A stretch of 15,712 nt of DNA from CAZBGL01 sp964491375 (GTDB taxonomy: Bacteria > Desulfobacterota > Deferrisomatia > Deferrisomatales > Deferrisomataceae). Both the position numbers and the translations under genes were made by a program. The stretch lies in assembly GCA_964491375.1 (NCBI GenBank), contig CAZBGL010000007.1:1-15712 (forward strand). Reading direction: 5' to 3'. Positions within the stretch are counted from its first letter, which is position 1, and the number at the start of each line of letters is the position of its first letter. The notes below the pieces were generated by a model that worked only from the letters and a program-made list of their open reading frames with translations, was not told the DNA's origin and searched no databases. Of the stretch, positions 1-6,676 are shown piece by piece.

Positions 1-587
1 CGTATGCGACCTCGCCGCGGCAACCCGCCGCCCGGAAGCGCCCGGCGAGCACCCCCGGGTCGGGCCCCTGCCGCTCGGAAACCCCAGGGCCGCGGCGACT
101 GTCGGAGCCGCGCCCGCGCCTCGCAGGGGCCCCTCCCGGATACGGCACCCACCGGGGCTCGTCCACCCGGCCGGGGGCTCGGATCCGCGCACGCGGTCGG
201 AAGGCCCAACAGCCACGTCTCCCGAGCCCACCCAACGCGCACGCGAGCGGTACACCGGCCTCCGAGCACCCCCGCCGAGGCCGTGACCGCGAGCGGAGAC
301 GAGCCCCCGGGCGACTTCCCGCATGGCCCGCCAAGGATCGCGGGCCAAAGCCCGCTCCCACGGGGAACAGATGCCGCCGCCTACACCCGTGCCCGGACCC
401 GGGGGGCGCGGCGACGCGAAGGCCGCGCCACCTGCGGTCGCCGCGGCCACCCTCCTTCCCCCCGGCATCACCTCACCCGCGGTCCGGTACCCGGTCCGCC
501 AGCGGCACGGTGCCGCAGCGAAACAGGATGCCGGACGTCGCGGCCTCCGGGGCCGCGGCCCCCGGGTCCCTCGCTCTCTCGCCACGG
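1..587. other. Gene-free GC-rich stretch downstream of rlmB
   Basis: I see no supportable gene here. The long plus-strand open frame that starts at 4 codes only Pro/Arg/Ala/Gly-rich low-complexity sequence with no recognisable domain, which is what GC-rich non-coding DNA gives. No tRNA T-loop signature (TTCGAAT-like) occurs on either strand. Related bacteria often have a tRNA/tuf cluster downstream of rlmB, but none is visible in this piece. The only structured element I can name is a REP-like hairpin at 338-360. A 14-nt GC palindrome at 549-562 is probably chance at this composition. Confidence 0.5.
338..360. repeat. REP-like hairpin, copy 1
   Basis: A perfect 6-bp stem (GCGGGC at 340-345, GCCCGC at 350-355) with a CAAA loop is preceded by TC and followed by the tail TCCCA. 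It aligns without gaps over 23 nt with the hairpin at 820-842: stem pairing, 4-nt loop and TCCCA tail are all kept, while the stem top differs in a compensatory way. A GC-rich palindrome followed by a CTCC-type tail resembles the REP elements known from Pseudomonas putida. That relationship is an inference from shape. No REP-associated transposase gene lies in this window. Confidence 0.5.
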
Positions 588-639
588 CGCAACGGGCTTT
601 TTTTTCGTCTCACGCAACGATCGCAACGATCGCAACGGG
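588..639. repeat. Nonamer repeats CGCAACGRK around a T8 tract
   Basis: The 9-mer CGCAACGGG occurs at 588-596 and 631-639. CGCAACGAT occurs twice in tandem at 613-621 and 622-630, directly joined to the 631 copy. A run of eight T (598-605) lies between the first copy and the tandem block. Four near-identical nonamers within 52 nt is well beyond chance. They lie outside any gene. No stable hairpin precedes the T run, so I do not call a terminator. Confidence 0.6.
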
Positions 640-670
640 GCTCGTTCCAACGCCGCCAGGGGCCGGGGTA

Positions 671-743
671 TCAGGGGGCAGAGGTCAGACGACGGAGGAC
701 AGAACATGATCCTGTCCTTTGACTTCTGTCCTCTGATTCCTGA
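671..743. repeat. Heptamer array, five direct and five inverted units
   Basis: From 671 to 705 the sequence divides into five consecutive 7-mers close to the consensus ACAGAGG (TCAGGGG, GCAGAGG and so on). After a 3-nt centre at 706-708, five more 7-mers from 709 to 743 follow in inverse-complement form, such as CCTCTGA. The arms contain a perfect 10-bp inverted match: GAGGACAGAA at 695-704 against its complement at 724-733. The array can therefore fold as an imperfect hairpin with a 7-nt period. Short heptamer tandem repeats in intergenic DNA are known in several bacterial groups; I cannot name this family. Confidence 0.6.
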
Positions 744-782
744 ACGTGGCCCCAAGCAGAAACGGATCCCCGGCAACGGGAT

Positions 783-882
783 GCTAGAACGCTAGAAGGT
801 TTTTGACCTTCGGCCCAGGTCGCGGCTGGAAAGCCGCTCCCAGATCGAGCCTTCCAGCGTTCTAGCTTTCTAGCCTTCCAGC
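783..882. repeat. Octamer repeat element (GCTRGAAN) with inverted arms
   Basis: On the plus strand, two octamers fill 783-798. On the minus strand, four more run from 882 to 851 with consensus GCTRGAAN, plus a degenerate fifth at 850-843. The outer units make a 17-bp inverted repeat with one mismatch (783-799 against 850-866). It encloses the REP-like hairpin at 820-842 and a small stem at 796-810. The element starts 5 nt beyond the rlmB stop codon, so it would lie in the 3' end of that operon's mRNA. A related octamer block occurs at 4111-4145. Confidence 0.6.
820..842. repeat. REP-like hairpin, copy 2
   Basis: The stem is GCGGCT (822-827) and AGCCGC (832-837) with a GGAA loop. It is flanked by TC upstream and TCCCA downstream, exactly as in the copy at 338-360. 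It is nested between the arms of the octamer element at 783-866, about 50-70 nt after the rlmB stop codon on that gene's transcript. It could protect the 3' end of the rlmB mRNA. There is no U tract, so I do not call it an intrinsic terminator. Confidence 0.5.
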
Positions 883-887
883 CCCAT

Positions 888-1622
888 TCAGCCTGCCGAG
901 CCGGACCGCCGGCGAAGCAGTTCGTAACACACCACGGCACAGGCCGCCGCCACGTTGAGCGACCCCACGGCGCCGCGCATGGGCAGGGCCAGGGTCCGGT
1001 CGCACCGGGCCGCCACGTTGGGCCGCATCCCCCGGTGCTCCGAGCCCAGCACGAGCACGGCGGGAAAGCGCACCTCCGCTCCGAACAGGTTCTCGCCCCC
1101 GGCCGAGGTCCCGTAGACCCAGAACCCCCGCCCCCTCAGCGCGTCCAGGGCCCGGGCCAGGTTCACCACCCGGGCCACGGGCACGGACGCCACGGCGCCG
1201 GCCGAGGCCCGGACCGCCACCGGCCCGAGTCCGGCGGAGCGGTCCTTGGGGAGCACCACGCCGGCCGCACCCACGGCGTCCACCACCCGGAGCACGGCCC
1301 CCAGGTTCCTGGGATCCTGCACGCAGTCCAGGGCCACCACCAGGGGCAGCGCGCACGTATCCGCGCGGGCCGCCACCTCGTCCAGGTCCCTGTAGGACCA
1401 CCCGCCCACCTCCAGGGCCACACCCTGGTGGCGCACCCCCCCGCTCCGGCGATCCAGTTCGGGGCGCGACACCTCCTCCACCGGCAGGGCGGCCTCGCGG
1501 GCCCGCCGGATGATCTCCCCTGGAACCCGAGCCCCCCGGGCCACGAGGAGCCGGAGGGCCCCCTCGGGCGCGTGCTCCAGGAACTCTTCCACCGCCCGCC
1601 GGCCGTATACCCACGGGCTCAT
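888..1622 (-). CDS. rlmB: 23S rRNA (guanosine-2'-O-)methyltransferase RlmB-type (SpoU/TrmH family)
   Basis: This 244-aa protein fits the RlmB group of SPOUT methyltransferases, which add a 2'-O-methyl group to a guanosine of 23S rRNA using S-adenosylmethionine. An N-terminal substrate-binding domain (1-75) carries the family's HQG segment near 65-67. The knotted catalytic domain shows motif 1 around 99-113 (DPRNLGAVLR), motif 2 at 192-199 (LGSEHRGM) and motif 3 at 213-231 (LPM...SLNVA). Length is normal. Its ATG overlaps the pyrF stop as ATGA, and a GGAGG lies about 13 nt upstream inside pyrF, so translation is probably coupled. It is the last gene of the block and is followed by the repeat zone. 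The exact target nucleotide cannot be read from sequence; TrmH-type tRNA methylation is the alternative. Confidence 0.9.
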   Translation of the reverse strand: MSPWVYGRRAVEEFLEHAPEGALRLLVARGARVPGEIIRRAREAALPVEEVSRPELDRRSGGVRHQGVALEVGGWSYRDLDEVAARADTCALPLVVALDCVQDPRNLGAVLRVVDAVGAAGVVLPKDRSAGLGPVAVRASAGAVASVPVARVVNLARALDALRGRGFWVYGTSAGGENLFGAEVRFPAVLVLGSEHRGMRPNVAARCDRTLALPMRGAVGSLNVAAACAVVCYELLRRRSGSAG

Positions 1623-2332
1623 GGATCGCCCGCGGCCTCCGCCGCCTCGCGCACCACGGCCTGGGCGGCCGCCTCCGGATCGGGCGCATCCCGGATGGGC
1701 CGGCCCACCACCAGGTCCGTGCTGCCGGCCCGGACGGCACCGGCCGGGGTGGCGATCCGGGCCTGGTCACCCCGGCCCGCCCCGGCGGGGCGCACCCCCG
1801 GGGTCACGATCCGGGCCCCCGGCCATAGGCGGCGCACGCCCGGTGCCTCCAGGGCCGAGGCCACCACGCCGGCGAGCCCCGCGGTCCGGCAGGCCCGGCA
1901 CAGCCTCTCGACCGCTTCCGCAGGGGTTCCCCGGATCCCGACGCGCTCGAGGCCAGCCGCGTCGAGGCTCGTGAGCACCGTGACCCCCACGACGGCGGGC
2001 GGCGGGCGGGCCGCGCCGCGGGCCCCCCGGGCCGCGGCCTCGAGCCCCTCCGGGCCCGCCAGGGCGTGCACCGTGAGGAGGTCTGCGCCCAGGCGGGCCG
2101 CGGCCGCCGCGGCCCGCTCCATGGTGGCCGGGATGTCGTGCAGTTTGAGGTCCAGGAACACGGGCCATCCCAGGCCCTTGAGCTCCCGCACCAGTTCCGG
2201 CCCGGCCGACACGAAGAGCTCCAGGCCCACTTTGAGCCCGTACACCGTCCCCCGGAGGCGGCCGGCCCACGCCAGGGCCTCGTCCGCCGACGGCACATCC
2301 AGGGCGAACCACACCCGTGGCGCGGGGCTCAT
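1619..2332 (-). CDS. pyrF: Orotidine 5'-phosphate decarboxylase
   Basis: This 237-aa cytoplasmic enzyme converts OMP to UMP, the last step of de novo pyrimidine synthesis. A beta-strand start (WFALDVPS, 8-15) is followed by the catalytic DLKLHDIP segment with Asp61, Lys63 and Asp66, which together with an aspartate from the partner subunit form the family's charged network. A phosphate-binding region follows: TPGVRP, then the C-terminal VGRPI. The chosen ATG overlaps the proS stop (ATGA), and the gene's own stop overlaps the rlmB start in the same way. A longer open frame upstream is only proS read in another frame. The segment between the Lys motif and the TPGVRP loop is Ala/Gly/Pro-rich, as expected at this GC content. 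Nothing is missing. Confidence 0.95.
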   Translation of the reverse strand: MSPAPRVWFALDVPSADEALAWAGRLRGTVYGLKVGLELFVSAGPELVRELKGLGWPVFLDLKLHDIPATMERAAAAAARLGADLLTVHALAGPEGLEAAARGARGAARPPPAVVGVTVLTSLDAAGLERVGIRGTPAEAVERLCRACRTAGLAGVVASALEAPGVRRLWPGARIVTPGVRPAGAGRGDQARIATPAGAVRAGSTDLVVGRPIRDAPDPEAAAQAVVREAAEAAGDP

Positions 2333-4050
2333 GCCGGGATCCGCTGTCTCTCCACCCAGTCGGCCGCCCACGCCGCCACCTCCTCCAGGGGCACCCGGTG
2401 CTCGGCCCGGCTGGCCCGCTCCCGGACCTCGGCCACGCCCTCTCTGAGCCCCCTCGGGCCCAGGGTGATCCGGAGCGGCACGCCGATCAGGTCGGCATCC
2501 TTGAACCGCACGCCGGGGCGCTCGTCGCGATCGTCCAGGAGCACATCCACCCCCCGGGCCTCCAGATCGGCCGCGATCCGGTCCGCCAGCTCCCGGGTGC
2601 GCTCGTCCTTCACCTGGATCGGCAGGATCAGGACCTCCCACGGCGCGATGGGCACGGGCCAGGTGATCCCGTCCTCGTCGTGGTTCTGCTCGATGGCCGC
2701 GGCCACGGTCCGGCCCACCCCGATGCCGTAGCATCCCATCACGAGCAGCCGCTCGCGGCCGTCACGGTCCAGATAGGTGGCGTTCATGGCCTCGGAGTAC
2801 TTGGTGCCCAGCTTGAAGATGTGACCCACCTCGATCCCCCGCTTCACCGTCACCGGCTCCCCGCACCGGGGGCACGGGTCGCCGGCGCGGATCGTCCGCA
2901 GGTCCGCCCAGGCCGCCACGGAGAAGTCCCGGCCGGGCACCACGTTGCGCACGTGCCGGTCGGCCTGGTTGGCGCCGGCCACGTATCCGGCCCCGCCCCG
3001 GAGGGCATGGTCCACGTACACCGGCACGTCCAGGGCCACCGGGCCGGCGAACCCCACGGGCGCGCCCGTGACCCTGCGCACCGTCTCTTCGGAGGCCATC
3101 TCCACGGTGTTGGCTCCCACGGCGTTCTTGACCTTCACCGGGTTCACGTCGTGGTCGCCCCGCACACAGGCCGCCACCACGCCCTTGTCCGTCTCGAACA
3201 GGATCGTCTTGATGAGCGCATCCGCCCCCACACCCAGGAAGCCGGACACCTCCTCGATGGTGCGCCGGCCCGGGGTGTCCACGGCCTCGGGCGGCCCGGG
3301 CGGTGTGTCCGGCTCCACGGGCTCGGGGGGGCGCACCTCGGCCCGCTCCACGTTCGCCCCGTATCCGCACGCGGCGCACGCCGCCACCTCGTCCTCGCCG
3401 GACTCGGCCAGCACCATGAACTCGTGGGAGAAGCTGCCGCCGATGGCGCCCGTGTCCGCCTCCACCGCCACGAAGTCGAGCCCACACCGCCGGAAGATGC
3501 GGGTGTAGGCCTCGTACATCTTCCGGTAGCTCTCCTCCGCGCCCGCGTCGTCCGCATCGAACGAGTAGGCGTCCTTCATGATGAACTCCCGGGCTCGCAT
3601 CACCCCGAAGCGGGGCCGGATCTCGTCGCGGAACTTGGTCTGGATCTGGTACAGGTTGATGGGGAGCTGACGGTACGACTGGATCTCGCGCCGCACCAGG
3701 TCGGTGATCACCTCCTCGTGGGTGGGGCCCAGGCAGCACTCCCGTTCGTTCCGGTCGCGGAACCGGAGCAGCTCCTTGCCGTAGAAGTCCCACCGGCCGG
3801 ATTCCTTCCAGAGGTCCGCCGGCTGGACCGCGGGCAGGAGCACCTCCTGGGCGCCGGCCCGGTTCATCTCCTCCCGGATGATCGCTTCGACCTTGCGGAT
3901 CACCCGGAGCCCCATGGGCAGGTACGAGTAGATCCCGGCCGCGAGCTTGCGGATCATGCCCGCCCGGAACATGAGCCGGTGGCTCACCACCTCGGCCTCG
4001 GCCGGGTCTTCACGAAGCGTGGGCAGGAAAAGCTCCGAATACCGCGTCAT
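2329..4050 (-). CDS. proS: Prolyl-tRNA synthetase (bacterial type with editing domain)
   Basis: This 573-aa class II synthetase charges tRNA-Pro. Motif 1 lies near 57-73. The GPTHEE loop is at 108-113, and motif 2 (FRDEIRPRFGVMR) is at 140-152. The inserted YbaK-like editing domain spans roughly 225-400; Lys281 sits where the editing-site lysine is expected. Two CxxC pairs (225/228 and 393/396) border the insert. Motif 3 (GCYGIGVGR) is at 439-447, followed by the anticodon-binding domain to the end. The ATG at 4050 is preceded by a strong GGAAGGAG ribosome-binding site. An in-frame extension of 26 residues upstream has no family similarity and is rejected. A 132-nt gap separates it from ispG, so it may have its own leader or rely on readthrough. 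It overlaps pyrF by 4 nt. Confidence 0.97.
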   Translation of the reverse strand: MTRYSELFLPTLREDPAEAEVVSHRLMFRAGMIRKLAAGIYSYLPMGLRVIRKVEAIIREEMNRAGAQEVLLPAVQPADLWKESGRWDFYGKELLRFRDRNERECCLGPTHEEVITDLVRREIQSYRQLPINLYQIQTKFRDEIRPRFGVMRAREFIMKDAYSFDADDAGAEESYRKMYEAYTRIFRRCGLDFVAVEADTGAIGGSFSHEFMVLAESGEDEVAACAACGYGANVERAEVRPPEPVEPDTPPGPPEAVDTPGRRTIEEVSGFLGVGADALIKTILFETDKGVVAACVRGDHDVNPVKVKNAVGANTVEMASEETVRRVTGAPVGFAGPVALDVPVYVDHALRGGAGYVAGANQADRHVRNVVPGRDFSVAAWADLRTIRAGDPCPRCGEPVTVKRGIEVGHIFKLGTKYSEAMNATYLDRDGRERLLVMGCYGIGVGRTVAAAIEQNHDEDGITWPVPIAPWEVLILPIQVKDERTRELADRIAADLEARGVDVLLDDRDERPGVRFKDADLIGVPLRITLGPRGLREGVAEVRERASRAEHRVPLEEVAAWAADWVERQRIPA

Positions 4051-4079
4051 GGCTCCTTCCTTTCCCGCGAACAAGGACG

Positions 4080-4108
4080 AACCGATGTCGGCCGACGGAT
4101 GACCGGTT
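4080..4108. other. Palindrome in the proS leader
   Basis: A perfect 10-bp palindrome (GTCGGCCGAC, 4087-4096) is flanked by AACCG (4080-4084) and its complement CGGTT (4104-4108), 30 to 58 nt upstream of the proS ATG. It could be a protein-binding site or an RNA hairpin in the leader. No T-box features, such as the conserved T-box sequence or a terminator, are visible. At this GC content a short palindrome may be chance. Confidence 0.25.
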
Positions 4109-4110
4109 AC

Positions 4111-4145
4111 AGCCTTCCAGCTTCCCAACGTTCCAGCGTCCCAGC
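4111..4145 (-). repeat. Octamer repeat block in the ispG-proS gap
   Basis: Read on the minus strand, four consecutive octamers run from 4145 to 4114 (GCTGGGAC, GCTGGAAC, GTTGGGAA, GCTGGAAG) and end with a partial GCT. Period and consensus match the element at 783-882 (GCTRGRAN), so the two are copies or relatives of one dispersed intergenic family. The block lies in the 132-nt gap between the ispG stop and the proS leader, in the orientation of transcription. A small GCCC-GAA-GGGC hairpin (4154-4164) lies next to it. Confidence 0.55.
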
Positions 4146-4182
4146 CCTCCCGTGCCCTTCGGGCCGGCTCGCGACGGGCAGG

Positions 4183-5322
4183 TCACCCTCGCGGCACGGG
4201 CTCTCCCCTTCCGGCCTCGTCAGGAGTCCGCGGCCTTCCGGTGGCGGCCCCCTCCCGGACCAAAGCCTCCACGGCCTCCACCAGGGCATCCACGATCTCC
4301 CCCTCGGCCACGCGGCGCACCACCTCGCCCCGGCGGAACAACAGGCCCGAACCCCGCCCGCACGCGATCCCCACGTCGGCCTCCCGGGCCTCGCCGGGCC
4401 CGTTCACCTCGCACCCCATCACGGCCACCGTGAGGCCGGCCTCCACGTGGGCCAGACGGCGCTCCACCTCGGTGGCCACGGCCACCAGGTCCACCCGGGT
4501 GCGCCCGCAGGTGGGGCACGAGACCAGGTCCACCCCGCGGCGCCGCAGGCCCAGGGCCCCCAGGATCCAGTACGCCACCCGCACCTCGTCCACGGGGTCG
4601 CCCGTGAGGCTCACCCGCACGGTATCCCCCAGCCCCAGCCAGAACAAGATTCCCAGGCCCACGGCGCTCTTGACCGCTCCCCGGAACGGGGTGCCCGCCT
4701 CGGTGATGCCCACGTGGAACGGGTAGTCGCACTGGTCGGCCAGCAGCCGATACGCCTCCACGGTCTCGGGAACCCGGGACCCCTTCAGGCTCACCTTGAT
4801 TTCCCGGTAGCCCAGGTCCTCGAGGATCCGGATGTGTCCCAGGGCGCTCTCCACCAGCGCCCGGGAGGTGGGGCCTCCGTGGCGCCGCAGCAGGTCCCTT
4901 TCCAGGCTCCCAGCGTTCACCCCGATGCGGATCGGCACGGCCCGTTCCCGGGCGGCCCGCACCACCTCCTCGACCTTCCAGCGGGGTCCGATGTTCCCGG
5001 GATTGATCCGAAGGCCGTCCACGCCGGCCTCGAGCGCCGCCAGGGCCAGCCGGTGGTCGAAGTGGATGTCGGCGACCAGGGGCACCGGCGAGGCGGCCCG
5101 GATCGGCCCAAGGGCCCGGGCGGCTTCGGCATCGGGAACGGCCAGGCGCACGATCTCGCACCCTGCCGCGGCCAGGGCCCGTACCTGGGCCAGGGTGGCC
5201 TCCACGTCCCGGGTGTCGGTGTTCGCCATGGACTGGACCGCCACGGGCGCGTCCCCGCCCACCGTCACCGGCCCCACCTTCACGGCGCGCGCCCTCCGGC
5301 GCACCGGCCTCACCAGTGGCAT
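4183..5322 (-). CDS. ispG: 4-hydroxy-3-methylbut-2-en-1-yl diphosphate synthase
   Basis: This 379-aa iron-sulfur enzyme of the MEP isoprenoid pathway reductively converts methylerythritol cyclodiphosphate to HMBPP. The TIM-barrel domain covers about 1-250, with the family sequences QSMANTDT (30-37), VADIHFDH (83-90) and LRINPGNIG (104-112). The C-terminal Fe-S domain has the cluster ligands Cys269, Cys272 and Cys304, and Glu311 in GCEVNGPGE. Length suits the single-piece bacterial form. I take the ATG at 5322, with GAGGTG about 8 nt upstream. The GTG three codons earlier is too close to that site. The start lies 13 nt inside the end of the upstream cytochrome gene. The enzyme needs low-potential electrons from ferredoxin or flavodoxin; nothing here shows that the neighbouring cytochromes supply them. 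Confidence 0.96.
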   Translation of the reverse strand: MPLVRPVRRRARAVKVGPVTVGGDAPVAVQSMANTDTRDVEATLAQVRALAAAGCEIVRLAVPDAEAARALGPIRAASPVPLVADIHFDHRLALAALEAGVDGLRINPGNIGPRWKVEEVVRAARERAVPIRIGVNAGSLERDLLRRHGGPTSRALVESALGHIRILEDLGYREIKVSLKGSRVPETVEAYRLLADQCDYPFHVGITEAGTPFRGAVKSAVGLGILFWLGLGDTVRVSLTGDPVDEVRVAYWILGALGLRRRGVDLVSCPTCGRTRVDLVAVATEVERRLAHVEAGLTVAVMGCEVNGPGEAREADVGIACGRGSGLLFRRGEVVRRVAEGEIVDALVEAVEALVREGAATGRPRTPDEAGRGEPVPRG

Positions 5323-5738
5323 CGGGTGCACACCTCGCGGGTGGGATCCCTGAGCCCCAGCTTCCGGGCCCGCTCGGGATCCTTCATGATGCGCCACGGG
5401 AAGTAATGGCTCCCCGGGCCGTGGCACGCCTCGCACTGGACGCCCCGCAGATCCGCGTCGGTGGTGTCGGCCCGGCGCGGAAGCCCGTACCCGGTGGTGT
5501 GGCACCGCAGGCATTCCGGATTGTCCCTTTGGTCCTCGGGCAGGTGCTCCCAGGCCTTGGCGTGGGCCGAGTCCTTCCACCCGTGGTACACCCGGAGCTT
5601 GGGATTGGGGCTGTTCCGGCCGTGGCACGGCTTGCACCACTTGGCCCCCAGGTACCGGAACACGGGCTTTCCGCCGGCCAGGGCCGGCCCGGCCGTCCAC
5701 AGGCACACCGCGGCCACGACCGGAACGAGCCGCCTCAC
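5310..5738 (-). CDS. Tetraheme c-type cytochrome, c554-like, exported
   Basis: This 142-aa protein has an N-terminal signal peptide (basic VRR, hydrophobic core, likely cleavage after ALA near residue 21) and four CXXCH heme sites at 35-39, 76-80, 102-106 and 137-141. The last heme site is followed by a single Trp. The spacing and the segments HGWKDSAHAKAWEHL, CLRCHTTGYG and CEACHGPGSHY resemble the cytochrome c554 family of periplasmic electron carriers. The start is a GTG whose TG is shared with the TGA stop of the preceding cytochrome (GTGA). A GGAGGAG site lies 8 nt upstream, so the two are translationally coupled. Its 3' end overlaps ispG by 13 nt. The redox partner is unknown. I am sure of the family type, not of the physiological role. 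Confidence 0.87.
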   Translation of the reverse strand: MRRLVPVVAAVCLWTAGPALAGGKPVFRYLGAKWCKPCHGRNSPNPKLRVYHGWKDSAHAKAWEHLPEDQRDNPECLRCHTTGYGLPRRADTTDADLRGVQCEACHGPGSHYFPWRIMKDPERARKLGLRDPTREVCTRCHW

Positions 5739-6676
5739 CGCTCGGTCTCCTCCCCCGGCGGGGGCTCGCGCAGGTAGGTGGCCGCCCCGTGGCAGCTCGG
5801 CCCGCAGGTGCCTCCCGTGCTGAACCGGATGAATCCCATGAGCTGCGGCTCCCGGTCCGGCCAGCGCACCCACTCCTGCACCAGGGCCGCCCGGTCCGAG
5901 GCGTGGACGTCGTGGCATCCCGAGCACGTCACGCCCCTCTCCCGGGCCACGTGGACCCGGTGGAGGTTGCGGTCGGCGTCCCGGAACCCGGTGCCCCGGT
6001 ACGAAGAGTCGGCGTGGAGCGCCGGGTCGTGGCACCGGTCGCACAGCCGGTACGCGTCGGGCCGGTAGGGGGCGAACAGGCTCCGGGGGTAGGGCTCGCG
6101 CAGGCCGGGGCCCTTGAAGCGCGGATCGGGATGGGTGTAGTGGCAGGTGAGACACTTGCCGTCGCGGGCAGGCGGGTGCAGCGACACCCCCTCGCGCTTG
6201 TCCGCGTGGCACCGGCCGCAGTTGCGAGTGCGCTCCCCCTTGAGGAAACGGTACGTCTCGGAGGAGTGCACCTCGTGGCACGAGGTGCACACCGTGCCCC
6301 GGGCCACGTGGGCCGCGTCCACCGGGTGGCAGCCCAGGCACAGTTCGGGCACCCGCTCCACGAGCAGCGGCCGTTGGTCGCTGGAATGGACCCGGTGGCA
6401 GTCCGTGCACCGCCCTTCCCCCACGGGCTCGTGCACCACGTCCCGCGCGGCCACGTTCTCGTGGCACTCGTAGCACAACTGGGGTACCGGCGCCTGGAGG
6501 TTCGGCCCCACGGGCTGCCGGTGCATGGTGTGACACACGGTGCAGTCGTCGTCCGCCACCGGGGCGTGCAGCCACGTGCCCGAAAGGATCTGGCGGTGTC
6601 CCGCGGGCGGACCCGTCCCCGCCGTCACCGTGGCCGCCCAGGCCAGGCTCAGCGCCGCCGCGAGCCACCCCTTCAA
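5735..6676 (-). CDS. Multiheme c-type cytochrome with doubled-CXXCH repeats, exported
   Basis: This 313-aa protein has a signal peptide (MKGWLAAALSLAWAATVTAG) and nine CXXCH sites at 45, 68, 90, 113, 130, 153, 175, 212 and 251. A tenth site has an extra residue (CGPSCH at 291-296). Repeated modules of the form H-x-P-x5-C-x2-C-H, at about 37-49, 82-94 and 167-179, are typical of the paired CXXCH cytochrome family, whose members carry electrons in the periplasm or at the cell surface. I take the TTG at 6676 as start. It overlaps the ruvB stop (TTGA), has AGGAG 8 nt upstream, and gives a complete signal peptide; no in-frame ATG does so. Its stop overlaps the next cytochrome gene. No membrane anchor or other domain is visible, and the partner is unknown. 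Confidence 0.9.
   Translation of the reverse strand: MKGWLAAALSLAWAATVTAGTGPPAGHRQILSGTWLHAPVADDDCTVCHTMHRQPVGPNLQAPVPQLCYECHENVAARDVVHEPVGEGRCTDCHRVHSSDQRPLLVERVPELCLGCHPVDAAHVARGTVCTSCHEVHSSETYRFLKGERTRNCGRCHADKREGVSLHPPARDGKCLTCHYTHPDPRFKGPGLREPYPRSLFAPYRPDAYRLCDRCHDPALHADSSYRGTGFRDADRNLHRVHVARERGVTCSGCHDVHASDRAALVQEWVRWPDREPQLMGFIRFSTGGTCGPSCHGAATYLREPPPGEETER

Noticed and set aside
580..605. Intrinsic terminator before the T8 run
   Set aside because: The sequence before the T tract forms only a 4-bp stem with a 2-nt loop, which is not feasible, and no plus-strand gene ends here.
4..795. 263-codon plus-strand open frame over the left end
   Set aside because: Low-complexity Pro/Arg/Gly/Ala translation without domains, crossing three families of non-coding repeats; a typical GC-rich spurious frame.
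4051..4128. 26-residue N-terminal extension of proS
   Set aside because: It has no family similarity, and the internal ATG at 4050 has a strong ribosome-binding site and begins with the expected MTRYSELF.
2317..5406. 1029-codon plus-strand open frame
   Set aside because: It lies antisense to proS and ispG, whose family motifs are complete. Long antisense frames arise from G/C-ending codons in very GC-rich genes.
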